Translations under genes and position numbers: made by a program
The notes under the pieces: generated by a model
The model's input: the letters and a program-made list of their open reading frames with translations, nothing else
Told to the model about the DNA's origin: nothing
The model's database searches: none
Shown here: positions 29,416 to 37,550 of the stretch, piece by piece
Numbering within the stretch: position 1 is the first letter of the stretch
Layout of the letters: each line of letters begins with the position of its first letter
Assembly: GCF_004310665.1 (NCBI RefSeq)
Contig: NZ_SIXF01000007.1
Coordinates: 1 to 64,000 of the forward strand
Direction: 5' to 3'
Source of the DNA: Pedobacter kyonggii
Lineage (GTDB): Bacteria; Bacteroidota; Bacteroidia; Sphingobacteriales; Sphingobacteriaceae
DNA: 64,000 nucleotides

Positions 29416-30219
29416 GTGAACAATACATTTATTTATAAACGAGCCACTTTAGCCGACTTTAGAGAAGCTATTGATGAGTATGGATGGGTTGTATATGAAA
29501 AGGCAATCAATCAGAAATTAATTTCAGAAATAACCACAGGTTTCGAAACTTCTTATCTCTTAAGAAGAGAAATACAGGTTTTAAATGGAATTGAAGAAAA
29601 TATGGAGGGAACATTACATCATTTGCTTGAGAAAGATAATTTCGCACTTGAGCTTTTGAGCAAGCTGTACTGCCACAGAGAAATCCGTGATTTTTTAGGC
29701 GGAAACTATATTCTTAATGGGATAAATGGAGTGATTAACACCAAAAAGAACAAGTCTTATATTCAGGATATCCATCGCGATGTACGTACATTTTCGTCTG
29801 AATCTAAGTTTATGATTCAGATGATTATTGTGCTTGATGATTTTACCATATTTAATGGCGCCACACACTTTTTGTCGGGTTCTCATAAATTGGATATTAA
29901 ACCCGAAGAGAAATACTTTAAAGCTTTTGCAAAACAAGCTATTGCCAAAAAGGGTAGCATTATATTATTCGATTCCAATATATGGCATGCAGGGGGGATT
30001 AATTTCACCCGCAAACAGCGTAGAGCCCTTACCTTAGGTTTCACCAAACCCTATATTAAACAACAATTCGATTATCCCAGATTTTTGGGATATGAATTTG
30101 GCGAAAAAATAGATAGCGATTTAAGGCAGATTATTGGTTACAATGCAAGGGTACCAGCCAGTTTACAGGAATATTACCGACCTGTAGAAAGCAGGATGTA
30201 TAAAACAGATCAAGGGTAG
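29416..30219 (+). CDS. Phytanoyl-CoA dioxygenase (PhyH)-family Fe(II)/2-oxoglutarate oxygenase
   Basis: The protein is 267 residues from a GTG start. The Fe(II) triad H120-x-D122 (DIHRDVRTF) and distal H191 (NIWHAGGINFT) are present, followed by basic RKQRRALTLGF for 2-oxoglutarate. Members hydroxylate small molecules or lipid/sugar conjugates. It begins a decoration block, PhyH, DegT-like, GNAT and two FemAB-like proteins, so it may hydroxylate an acyl or sugar substituent. The substrate cannot be deduced. Confidence 0.82.
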   Translation: MNNTFIYKRATLADFREAIDEYGWVVYEKAINQKLISEITTGFETSYLLRREIQVLNGIEENMEGTLHHLLEKDNFALELLSKLYCHREIRDFLGGNYILNGINGVINTKKNKSYIQDIHRDVRTFSSESKFMIQMIIVLDDFTIFNGATHFLSGSHKLDIKPEEKYFKAFAKQAIAKKGSIILFDSNIWHAGGINFTRKQRRALTLGFTKPYIKQQFDYPRFLGYEFGEKIDSDLRQIIGYNARVPASLQEYYRPVESRMYKTDQG

Positions 30220-30230
30220 AGAATACAACG

Positions 30231-31202
30231 ATGGAAACAGAAACACACTCACCCAAAACTATTGGCGGCTATATTCCGCTAGAATTATCAAAAGGGGAGC
30301 TTTATTATCCTGATTTAATTGCACTTAATACGGGCAGAAATGCACTGGAGTATGTTTTAAGGATAAAAAAGTACACCACCATATATCTACCATATTATAC
30401 CTGCGAGGTTTTGTTAGAACCGCTCAGAAAACTAAACATACCTTATCACTTTTACCATATAGACGAAGATTTAGACCCGGTTATAGATTTTGAAATAGGC
30501 GAACGTTGCTGCCTGCTTTATACCAATTACTTCGGACTTAAAACGGAAACCGTTAAAAAATTAGCCAAAGAGATCAAGAACCTGATCATAGATAATGCCC
30601 AAGCATTTTTTTCTAAGCCGGTAAACAATTGCGATACCTTCTATTCATGTCGCAAGTTTTTCGGTGTACCCGATGGTGCTTATCTAAATATCTCTACAAC
30701 ATTAGGGTTAAATTTAAAACAGGATCAATCAACAGATCGGTTCGCTCACCTCATTAAAAGTATCGATATCAATATTGAAGAAGGGTATGCCGATTACATA
30801 GAAAACAACATGCAGTTGTGCAATAACGAAATCAAAAAGATGTCTGTATTAACAAAAACCATTCTTTCCAGCATCAATTACGATAAGTGCGCCGATATCA
30901 GAAGAAAAAACTTTGCTTACCTGGATGAGCACCTGGGGCAGGAAAATATCTTGAGACTAAATTTTTCAGGAGAAGATGTGCCGATGGTTTACCCGCTTTT
31001 GGTTGAAGATCCATCTGTAAAACAGCAACTCATCAATCAAAAAATATTTGTAGCCACTTATTGGCCTAATGTTTACGAATGGGCGCATGTAGATAGTTAT
31101 GAATACTTTTTAGCTAAGCACCTTGTTTCATTGCCTATCGATCACCGCTACGGCATAGCCGATATGAAAATAATTGTTAAAGCTTTAAAACCGCTCATAT
31201 GA
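30231..31202 (+). CDS. Divergent DegT-like PLP protein
   Basis: This 323-residue protein is shorter than the two canonical family members in the locus. The fold is recognisable: 'LNTGRNALEYVLRIKKYTTIYLPYYTCEVLLEPL', then D121 (LIIDNAQAFF) and K142 (CRKFFGVPDGAYL) at the PLP-ring and Schiff-base positions. The 'GDxxxxSFHxxK' loop is shortened to 'CDTFYSCRK'. It could be an active aminotransferase with an unusual substrate. Its stop overlaps the GNAT start (ATGA), so the two may act in sequence: amino transfer, then acylation. Confidence 0.72.
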   Translation: METETHSPKTIGGYIPLELSKGELYYPDLIALNTGRNALEYVLRIKKYTTIYLPYYTCEVLLEPLRKLNIPYHFYHIDEDLDPVIDFEIGERCCLLYTNYFGLKTETVKKLAKEIKNLIIDNAQAFFSKPVNNCDTFYSCRKFFGVPDGAYLNISTTLGLNLKQDQSTDRFAHLIKSIDINIEEGYADYIENNMQLCNNEIKKMSVLTKTILSSINYDKCADIRRKNFAYLDEHLGQENILRLNFSGEDVPMVYPLLVEDPSVKQQLINQKIFVATYWPNVYEWAHVDSYEYFLAKHLVSLPIDHRYGIADMKIIVKALKPLI

Positions 31203-31693
31203 ATACCCAGATTTACTTAAGACCACTAGCATTAAAAGATGCTGATGTGTCGTACAAGTGGAGAAACGATCCTGAAGTATGGTCGTACACAAAATTTGTG
31301 TTAAAAAATCCCATTACGGCCGAAATTGAAAAACAATGGCTTTTAAATAAACTAAATCTGGCCAACGAAAAACGCTTTGCCATCTGTGTAAAAAATACGA
31401 ACGAATATATTGGTAATATTCAGCTGCTCGATATTGAAAACGAGCGTGCAGAATTTCACCTCTTTATTGGAGAAAAGAAATACTGGGGAAAGGGTATAGG
31501 TTATAACGCCTCTTTAATCTTGTTGAAATATGCCTTTTATAACCTTAATCTTAAACACATTTTTTTAGAAGTACATTCAGATAATCTGGCTGCTTATTCT
31601 ATTTATAAAAAAATAGGTTTTCAACGTGTTTCGCAACAGGCTAATTATATAAAAATGGTTATCAACTCTTCTGTTTTACTTACCGCAAACTGA
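31199..31693 (+). CDS. GNAT-family N-acetyltransferase (RimJ/RimL-like)
   Basis: The protein is 164 residues. It opens 'IYLRPLALKDADVSYKWRNDPEVW', has the acetyl-CoA pyrophosphate-binding 'GEKKYWGKGIGYNASLILLKYAF' and ends 'LEVHSDNLAAYSIYKKIGFQRV'. WRNDPEV-type members include PseH-like enzymes that N-acetylate UDP-4-amino sugars. The coding overlap with the DegT-like gene supports acylation of an amino-sugar. It is an alternative to the divergent PglD-like enzyme at 5912. Confidence 0.87.
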   Translation: MNTQIYLRPLALKDADVSYKWRNDPEVWSYTKFVLKNPITAEIEKQWLLNKLNLANEKRFAICVKNTNEYIGNIQLLDIENERAEFHLFIGEKKYWGKGIGYNASLILLKYAFYNLNLKHIFLEVHSDNLAAYSIYKKIGFQRVSQQANYIKMVINSSVLLTAN

Positions 31694-31734
31694 CCTGTTT
31701 ACATTAAATCTACCCCTAATTTAATAGCTCAAAA

Positions 31735-32772
31735 ATGAGAAAAATTATTACAATTGATGATAAACAAGAATGGTCTGCTTATGTAAAGCGTGCTTTGCAT
31801 TATGATTTTTATCACACGTGGTATTATCACTCTTTAGATAAAAGTGGTTTGCCAATATTATTCGTGTATGAGGAAGGCGAAAATTACATTGCCTTTCCGC
31901 TTTTGAAGAGAAATATCCCTGGTTCCGATTTTTTTGACTTTACATCGGTTTATGGATATACAGGCCCCATTTCAAACATAGACTTCAATTCTTTGGACGA
32001 TGATTTTATGGAACGCTTTAAAAATACATTCATAGCGTTTCTTGAAACCGGTCAAAATGTAACCGTTTTTTCCAGATTGCATCCATTTTTTAATCAGGAG
32101 AGGTTAATGGAGAAATTTTCTGGGGTATATGCCAATGGGAAAACAGTAGCAATCGATTTGACCACAACCATTGAGAGTCAACGGGCAGGTTACCGGAAAA
32201 GTGTAAAGGAAAAAATCAGACGCTTGCGGAAGCGGGATTATGAAGTCAGAATTTCTACCGATATAAATGATGCGAACATATTTTCTGAAATATATACCGA
32301 AAATATGATTCGGATTGGCGCAAAAGACCATTATCTTTTTAATATTGCCTATTTCGTTGCGCTACTTTCTTCTGACGAATTTGATAGCAAACTTTTTTTG
32401 GTGTATAAAGATGGAATAGCCATATCAGGTGCCATTGTAGTTTGTACAAAGGAAATTATGCAGGTACACCTTTTGGCCACCAAAACCACCCATCTGTTCG
32501 AATCTCCAGCTAAGTTGTTAACCGATGAAATTACTGTAATCGGTAGACAATTGGGGTATAAATATTTTAACCTGGGTGGAGGTGTTAATTTTAAGGAAGA
32601 CAACCTTTTTGGCTGGAAGATGGGTTTCTCTAGCTTATGTTTCGAATTTAATAGTTGGCGATATATTGCCAATAACGAATTATACAATACACTTTTAAAC
32701 GAACGATCACTTGATCCTTTTTCAACTGTTGATTTTTTTCCGCTCTATCGTAGTCCTGTAATTGCTTCATAA
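31735..32772 (+). CDS. FemAB/BioF2-like acyltransferase, copy 1
   Basis: This 345-residue protein has the tandem-GNAT look of FemAB-like proteins: an N-terminal half with 'YDFYHTWYYHSLDKSGLPILFVYEEGENYIAFPLLKR' and 'DFTSVYGYTGPISN', a coiled segment 'YRKSVKEKIRRLRKRDYEVRI', and a C-terminal half ending 'FNLGGGVNFKEDNLFGWKMGFS'. Such proteins transfer amino-acyl or acyl groups to amino sugars or peptides. It is clearly paralogous to the next gene, so the pair arose by tandem duplication. Specific substrate unknown. Confidence 0.8.
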   Translation: MRKIITIDDKQEWSAYVKRALHYDFYHTWYYHSLDKSGLPILFVYEEGENYIAFPLLKRNIPGSDFFDFTSVYGYTGPISNIDFNSLDDDFMERFKNTFIAFLETGQNVTVFSRLHPFFNQERLMEKFSGVYANGKTVAIDLTTTIESQRAGYRKSVKEKIRRLRKRDYEVRISTDINDANIFSEIYTENMIRIGAKDHYLFNIAYFVALLSSDEFDSKLFLVYKDGIAISGAIVVCTKEIMQVHLLATKTTHLFESPAKLLTDEITVIGRQLGYKYFNLGGGVNFKEDNLFGWKMGFSSLCFEFNSWRYIANNELYNTLLNERSLDPFSTVDFFPLYRSPVIAS

Positions 32773-32796
32773 TTAATTATTATTTCTTTTTAATAA

Positions 32797-33861
32797 ATGG
32801 ATATGCCGATTGAAAATAATGCTGCAGGCACTACTTTGCAATTAACTTTAGCACAAAAGGATGATTGGATAAAGTATATCAGCCTGGCTGCCGACTATGA
32901 TTTTTATCATACCTGGCAATACCATGCTATGGCAACTAACGGAAGGCCTATTTTATTTGTGTATTGCGAAGGCAATAGTTTTATCGCTATGCCTTTATTG
33001 GAACGTGCAATCCAGGATACGCCATATTACGATCTGCATTGCGTTTATGGCTATTCAGGTCCTGTTTCTAACCTGAAATTTACCGATATGAGCGACAGTT
33101 TGAAAGGAAATTTTCTAAGTGCTTTTTCAGCATTCTTATATAAAGGCAGCTACGTTTCTGTTTTCTCCAGGCTCCATCCTTTTTTTGATCAAAAAATACT
33201 ATTACAAAAAACTGATAGCATATATGAAAATGGAAAAACAGTTGCCATTAACTTACAACAAAGTATAGAAGAGCAGCGGAAGCACTATAGGCAAACAACA
33301 AGAGATAGCATAAAGAAGTGTAGAAGGTTAGGTTATATTGCTGTAGAAGCTACTTCACAAAAGGATATTGCCGCGTTCACAAAACTTTATCAATCTAATA
33401 TGAACCGCATCAGTGCTACAGATTTCTATCTTTTTACTGAAGAATACTTTACTAAGCTTGTTAACTCAACAGAATTTGATTGTAAGCTAATCTTGGTTTA
33501 TTCAAATGAAGATATAGTTTGTGGCAGTATTATTATGTGCACCAAAGGTATTATTCAGGGTCACTTAATTGCCACAAACGCCATTTATCTTAAAAATTCT
33601 CCTGCTAAGTTTTTGGTCGATGAAATTAGTGAGTTAGGTCGAAAATGGAAGATGAAATACTACCATTTAGGTGGCGGACTTGGTTATAGAGAAGATTCGC
33701 TCTTTGAATGGAAAATGGGTTTTTCGAATATGGTTTTAGATTATTACAGTTGGCGTTTTATCGCCAATAAAGCTGTTTACAATCAGTTAGTAGAAAAATC
33801 GGGCAACCAAGTACACGCCGATGCGGATTTTTTTCCGCTTTACAGAATGATACCACAATAA
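32797..33861 (+). CDS. FemAB/BioF2-like acyltransferase, copy 2
   Basis: This 354-residue paralogue of the upstream gene shares the order 'YDFYHTWQYHAMATNGRPILFVYCEG', 'VYGYSGPVSN', 'YRQTTRDSIKKCRRLGYIAV' and 'YHLGGGLGYREDSLFEWKMGFSN'. The copies differ throughout, so the duplication is old and the specificities may have split. The gap between them is 24 bp. It may acylate a different position or another amino sugar of the same repeat unit. Confidence 0.8.
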   Translation: MDMPIENNAAGTTLQLTLAQKDDWIKYISLAADYDFYHTWQYHAMATNGRPILFVYCEGNSFIAMPLLERAIQDTPYYDLHCVYGYSGPVSNLKFTDMSDSLKGNFLSAFSAFLYKGSYVSVFSRLHPFFDQKILLQKTDSIYENGKTVAINLQQSIEEQRKHYRQTTRDSIKKCRRLGYIAVEATSQKDIAAFTKLYQSNMNRISATDFYLFTEEYFTKLVNSTEFDCKLILVYSNEDIVCGSIIMCTKGIIQGHLIATNAIYLKNSPAKFLVDEISELGRKWKMKYYHLGGGLGYREDSLFEWKMGFSNMVLDYYSWRFIANKAVYNQLVEKSGNQVHADADFFPLYRMIPQ

Positions 33862-33893
33862 ACATTATATAACATATTTAATGATTCTCAATT

Positions 33894-35822
33894 ATGAAAA
33901 AGTTCTTCTTTCCAGATAAAGCACACTCAAGATGGTTAATTTTATTGATCGATCAAATGATTGTTGTATGGACATTGTTTATATCAATTGTATTAACCAA
34001 TACATTAAACTACACCGACGTTTTTAACTCGGGCAATGCCATTTATGTAGCGCTTTATTGCTTCATTGCTGCAGGTGTTTTCATTTCTTTAAGAATACAC
34101 ACTGGAATTATTCGGTATTCCAATACCGAAGATATCCTAAGGGTTTTTCTAGCGGTATTTGTAACCAGTTTGCTCTTTGTCTGCGTAAACAAAATACTTT
34201 CGCAGCGGTTTCAACTACTTTGGCATCAGATGGATAAAGCATTGATATTAAACTTTTTCATCTCCTCATCGCTGCTTATTCTCATGCGTATTTTGGTAAA
34301 GGGCGTGTTTTTCTTTTTTAAAGAACTCAAATCAGAGACCAAAGAGAGTATTCTCATCTATGGATCGGAAAAAAAGGCGATCCTGATCAAAAAAGCAATA
34401 GAACAGAATGAAGATTCAAACCTGAACATCATTGGTTTTATTGATGATAACAGAGATCGCGTAGATAAATATCTTGAGCAGAAAAAGGTATACCATTCTT
34501 GCTCAGTAGAATTATTAAAAGAAAAACACAATATAAAAAAGATACTTTTTGCAGAAGATGCATTAAACACTTTAAACAAAAAGAAAATTATCGATATCTG
34601 TGTTAATGAGGGTATTAAAGTAATTATGGTGCCACCATCAGATAAATGGTTGTACGGCAAGTTAGATTCGCACCAATTACGTGATCTGAAAATTGAGGAC
34701 TTGCTGGAACGTGAACCGATTAAGCTCAATAAAAAGAATATCCTGAAAGATTTAAGCGGTAAATGTATTTTGGTTACAGGTGCTGCGGGTTCCATCGGAT
34801 CGGAAATTGTTCGGCAGGCCTTACAGTACAACCCTAAATCTGTAATTCTATGCGACCAGGCAGAAACGCCGCTCCACGATTTAAAACTCGAACTGGAAGA
34901 TAACTTCCAGGATGCGAACGTGAAGATATTTATGGCCAATGTGCAGAATTTAAACCGGATAAGAACATTATTCGAACTCTACAAACCTGAAATTGTTTTC
35001 CATGCTGCGGCTTACAAACATGTGCCCATGATGGAGAATAACCCAGCAGAAGCAATTTTAACCAATGTGCTGGGCACTAAAAACATGGCCGATATATCAA
35101 TGGAATTTGGTGTAGAGAAATTTGTAATGATCTCTACGGATAAAGCTGTTAAGCCAACCAATGTAATGGGGGCATCTAAACGTTTGGCCGAAATTTATAT
35201 TCAGGCGCTAAACAGTCCTGAAATTATTTCAACTGGCGAAATTACTACACAAGCTTCACGCACCCGCTTTGTAACAACCCGTTTCGGAAATGTTTTGGGT
35301 TCAAATGGCTCTGTTATTCCACGATTTAAAAGCCAGATAGAAAAGAGAGGGCCAATTACAGTAACCGATCCGGAAATTACCCGCTATTTTATGACTATTC
35401 CGGAAGCCGTTCAATTGGTAATGGAAGCCGGAGCAATGGGTAAAGGAGGTGAGATATATCTTTTTGATATGGGTAAACCTGTTAAGATTGTCGATTTAGC
35501 TGTAAATATGATCAAATTAGCAGGCTTAACGCCCTATGTTGATGTCGATATTGTGTTTACAGGTTTAAGGCCCGGAGAGAAGCTGTATGAAGAGCTTTTG
35601 CTTATTGATGAAGAAATTATACCTACCCATCATCCAAAAATTAAAATATCGCAAAAAGTAGCTTATAATTATTTGTACGTTAACCAAATTATTAAAGACC
35701 TGATTGTACTGAATAACGATGGCAACGATTTGAATATGGTGAAGAAAATGAAAGAAATTATACCCGATTATATCAGTAATAATTCAAGATTTGAAGAATT
35801 AGACCTGTTGGTTGCCAATTGA
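33894..35822 (+). CDS. Membrane UDP-GlcNAc 4,6-dehydratase (PglF/FlaA1/CapD family)
   Basis: This 642-residue protein has four N-terminal membrane helices, a CoA-binding-like middle domain (ESILIYGSEKKAILIKKAI) and a C-terminal SDR dehydratase. The NAD motif VTGAAGSIGSEIVRQ is near residue 295, followed by 'HAAAYKHVPMMENNP' and 'MISTDKAVKPTNVMGASKR'. The usual SDR Tyr is Met (about residue 425), as is normal in this family. It makes a UDP-4-keto-6-deoxy-HexNAc for the aminotransferases upstream. It is the last gene of the operon. Confidence 0.93.
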   Translation: MKKFFFPDKAHSRWLILLIDQMIVVWTLFISIVLTNTLNYTDVFNSGNAIYVALYCFIAAGVFISLRIHTGIIRYSNTEDILRVFLAVFVTSLLFVCVNKILSQRFQLLWHQMDKALILNFFISSSLLILMRILVKGVFFFFKELKSETKESILIYGSEKKAILIKKAIEQNEDSNLNIIGFIDDNRDRVDKYLEQKKVYHSCSVELLKEKHNIKKILFAEDALNTLNKKKIIDICVNEGIKVIMVPPSDKWLYGKLDSHQLRDLKIEDLLEREPIKLNKKNILKDLSGKCILVTGAAGSIGSEIVRQALQYNPKSVILCDQAETPLHDLKLELEDNFQDANVKIFMANVQNLNRIRTLFELYKPEIVFHAAAYKHVPMMENNPAEAILTNVLGTKNMADISMEFGVEKFVMISTDKAVKPTNVMGASKRLAEIYIQALNSPEIISTGEITTQASRTRFVTTRFGNVLGSNGSVIPRFKSQIEKRGPITVTDPEITRYFMTIPEAVQLVMEAGAMGKGGEIYLFDMGKPVKIVDLAVNMIKLAGLTPYVDVDIVFTGLRPGEKLYEELLLIDEEIIPTHHPKIKISQKVAYNYLYVNQIIKDLIVLNNDGNDLNMVKKMKEIIPDYISNNSRFEELDLLVAN

Positions 35823-35955
35823 TTACCGTAAAATTACCCTATTAAAATTATTTTACTTTTGTTCGCGAAATAATTATTAAATTGCATAAATAGTAATAGT
35901 CGTCCCAGATTGTTGATCGAATTTAAATGTTTTATTTTAAATTAAATTAACTGCT

Positions 35956-36372
35956 ATGAGTTTAAATGTAGGCCAGGTTCTTGAGCGTGTTGTGCGCAGA
36001 GACAGAATGGGGATAAGTGAATTATCCCGGAAATTAAATGTAAGTAGAAGAACTATTTACAATTGGTTTGACCAGAAAAGTCTAAATCCCGAAATTATTT
36101 GGAAAGTGGGTACCGTAATTGGTCACGATTTTTCTGTTGAGTTACCCGAAACTTTTGCTAAAAACAGTAACTATATCCATGAAGCTTTTGATGCACACAC
36201 AGGGGATCAACCCAAGGGTGATGCGAATTCTGTATATTTCTGGATGAATAAATACATCAAATTACTTGAAAAATACAACGAAATATTAAGCAATAACAAC
36301 ATAGAAAAGGGTGTTTCAGAAACGGTTGCACATCATACTATGCCAAGAAATAACAATCGGTCTATTTCTTAA
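35956..36372 (+). CDS. Small HTH regulator behind the polysaccharide operon
   Basis: The protein is 138 residues. Residues about 5-45 form a helix-turn-helix (VLERVVRRDRMGISELSRKLNVSRRTIYNWFDQKSLNPE) of the XRE/Fis-like type. The rest (YFWMNKYIKLLEKYNEILSNN) is helical and may mediate dimerisation. It is separated from the operon by 133 AT-rich bp, so it may have its own promoter. A role in regulating the polysaccharide genes is only positional inference. Confidence 0.75.
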   Translation: MSLNVGQVLERVVRRDRMGISELSRKLNVSRRTIYNWFDQKSLNPEIIWKVGTVIGHDFSVELPETFAKNSNYIHEAFDAHTGDQPKGDANSVYFWMNKYIKLLEKYNEILSNNNIEKGVSETVAHHTMPRNNNRSIS

Positions 36373-36521
36373 GCCATTACTGGTATTTTATTTGTTTTAA
36401 ACTCATATCTTCTTAGGGTTTACCATCTGGGTGAACTCTCCTTTTTTATAGTATCTCTCTAAATAATTCGCCATAAACACACTTATGGTGATGGATTTCT
36501 ATTCACTAAAATTTCGAAATC

Positions 36522-37079
36522 ATGAAAACAATTAACGCATTAACTCTACTGTTACCATTGTTTATTTTTCAAGGCGCCAAAGCACAATCGCAGGTTTATG
36601 GTGGTACAGGTATTCGGTACTCAGTTGGTATCGAAACAGGTTTGGCGACTGGTTATTTAGCCAAAAAATACGAAGCACCCCTTGGGGTTTCCGTTCAGGC
36701 AGAATTTCCCATTACCGAAAGCATTTTATATGCCACGGTAAATACAGGGTTCAACAACATTTTTGTATCAGCCAATTATTCACGGTTGGTTGATGATTTA
36801 CAGCTTGTTCCGGTTAAAGCAGGCTTAAAATATTTTTACAGAAGTAACCTTTATCTCCAATCGGAAATAGGTTTTTCCGTTCTTTTAAATAAAACAAACT
36901 GTGTTGAAGGCAAAAAAGCGGTATTTGTATATGCACCGCAGGCGGGAATGATATTTTATCTGCATAACAATAATTACATCGATGCCGGATTACGCTACGA
37001 AAGCAATGGCAAATTCTATCACTGTGACCATACGAACAACTTTGTAGGCTTCAGAATCGCCTGGGGCTTTAGTTTATAA
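36522..37079 (+). CDS. Secreted outer-membrane beta-barrel-like protein
   Basis: The protein is 185 residues. The signal peptide is MKTINALTLLLPLFIFQGAKA with cleavage before QSQ. The mature part alternates short hydrophobic strands with turns (YSVGIETGLATGYLAKKY, GVSVQAEFPITESILYATVNTGF, AGLKYFYRSNLYLQSEIGFSVLL) and ends NNFVGFRIAWGFSL, with a terminal aromatic-hydrophobic strand typical of small barrels. Function unknown. Confidence 0.7.
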   Translation: MKTINALTLLLPLFIFQGAKAQSQVYGGTGIRYSVGIETGLATGYLAKKYEAPLGVSVQAEFPITESILYATVNTGFNNIFVSANYSRLVDDLQLVPVKAGLKYFYRSNLYLQSEIGFSVLLNKTNCVEGKKAVFVYAPQAGMIFYLHNNNYIDAGLRYESNGKFYHCDHTNNFVGFRIAWGFSL

Positions 37080-37121
37080 AAACGGGTATTCCTTAGTAAT
37101 CATCTTTAATAAGCTTCATAA

Positions 37122-37421
37122 ATGAAAGCAAGTATACAATACAATACGATGAACGGATTGTGGATCCTTTTTATTGACTGTAAATATGAGGATTCTCCGA
37201 AATACATTAGGATGATTACGAAAATTATAATCAAAATGTTATCTGGAACAATCATTCCCGGTAACCGCCGAAGGGTTAGATCTGGCAGGCATTACCTGAT
37301 TCATGAGCATGTTGTAGAATTACACACCGACGAATGGTTCCCATTGGTGCTGGCAAGCGAAAGAAAAGAGCTGCTAGAAGGCATTAGATCCATTTTTCTG
37401 GATATGAGCGGGAAAAAATAA
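37122..37421 (+). CDS. Hypothetical 99-residue basic protein
   Basis: I do not recognise this family. The protein has no signal peptide or membrane helix. A basic middle (IIPGNRRRVRSGRHYLIHEHVVELHTDEW) suggests nucleic-acid or phosphate contact. It starts 42 bp after the barrel gene on the same strand and is followed by a good intrinsic terminator, which supports a real transcript. Confidence 0.6.
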   Translation: MKASIQYNTMNGLWILFIDCKYEDSPKYIRMITKIIIKMLSGTIIPGNRRRVRSGRHYLIHEHVVELHTDEWFPLVLASERKELLEGIRSIFLDMSGKK

Positions 37422-37457
37422 ACCCGCCCAATTTATTTTATCGATCAAAAATACGGG

Positions 37458-37488
37458 AAGGTTGCTCCGAAAGGAGTGGCCTTTTCTT
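37458..37488 (+). terminator. Intrinsic terminator
   Basis: AAGG...GCTCC pairs with GGAG...CCTT around a GAAA tetraloop, with three G-U wobbles, followed by TTTTCTTGTTTT. It ends the transcript of the 99-residue hypothetical gene. Confidence 0.8.
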
Positions 37489-37507
37489 GTTTTGGGGTTG
37501 TTGCATT

Positions 37508-37543
37508 ATGGTAATATGGCAACATACTATTCCATATTACCAT
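37508..37543. repeat. 12-bp perfect inverted repeat
   Basis: ATGGTAATATGG (37508-37519) and CCATATTACCAT (37532-37543) flank a 12-base loop, eight bases past the stop of the minus-strand oxidoreductase. It may be that gene's 3' hairpin, though no U-tract follows. Confidence 0.55.
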
Positions 37544-37550
37544 TAACTGA

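Noticed and set aside
30231..31202. Reading the third DegT-like protein as a dead enzyme
   Set aside because: Residues at both the PLP-ring Asp (D121) and Schiff-base Lys (K142) positions are present, so loss of activity is not supported.
34358..34939. 193-codon minus-strand ORF inside the dehydratase gene
   Set aside because: Long antisense frame in a well-supported gene; Ser/Phe-rich with no domain, so a shadow.
33894..35822. Missing catalytic Tyr in the dehydratase as a defect
   Set aside because: Met in place of the SDR Tyr (MGASK) is normal for the PglF/FlaA1/CapD family.
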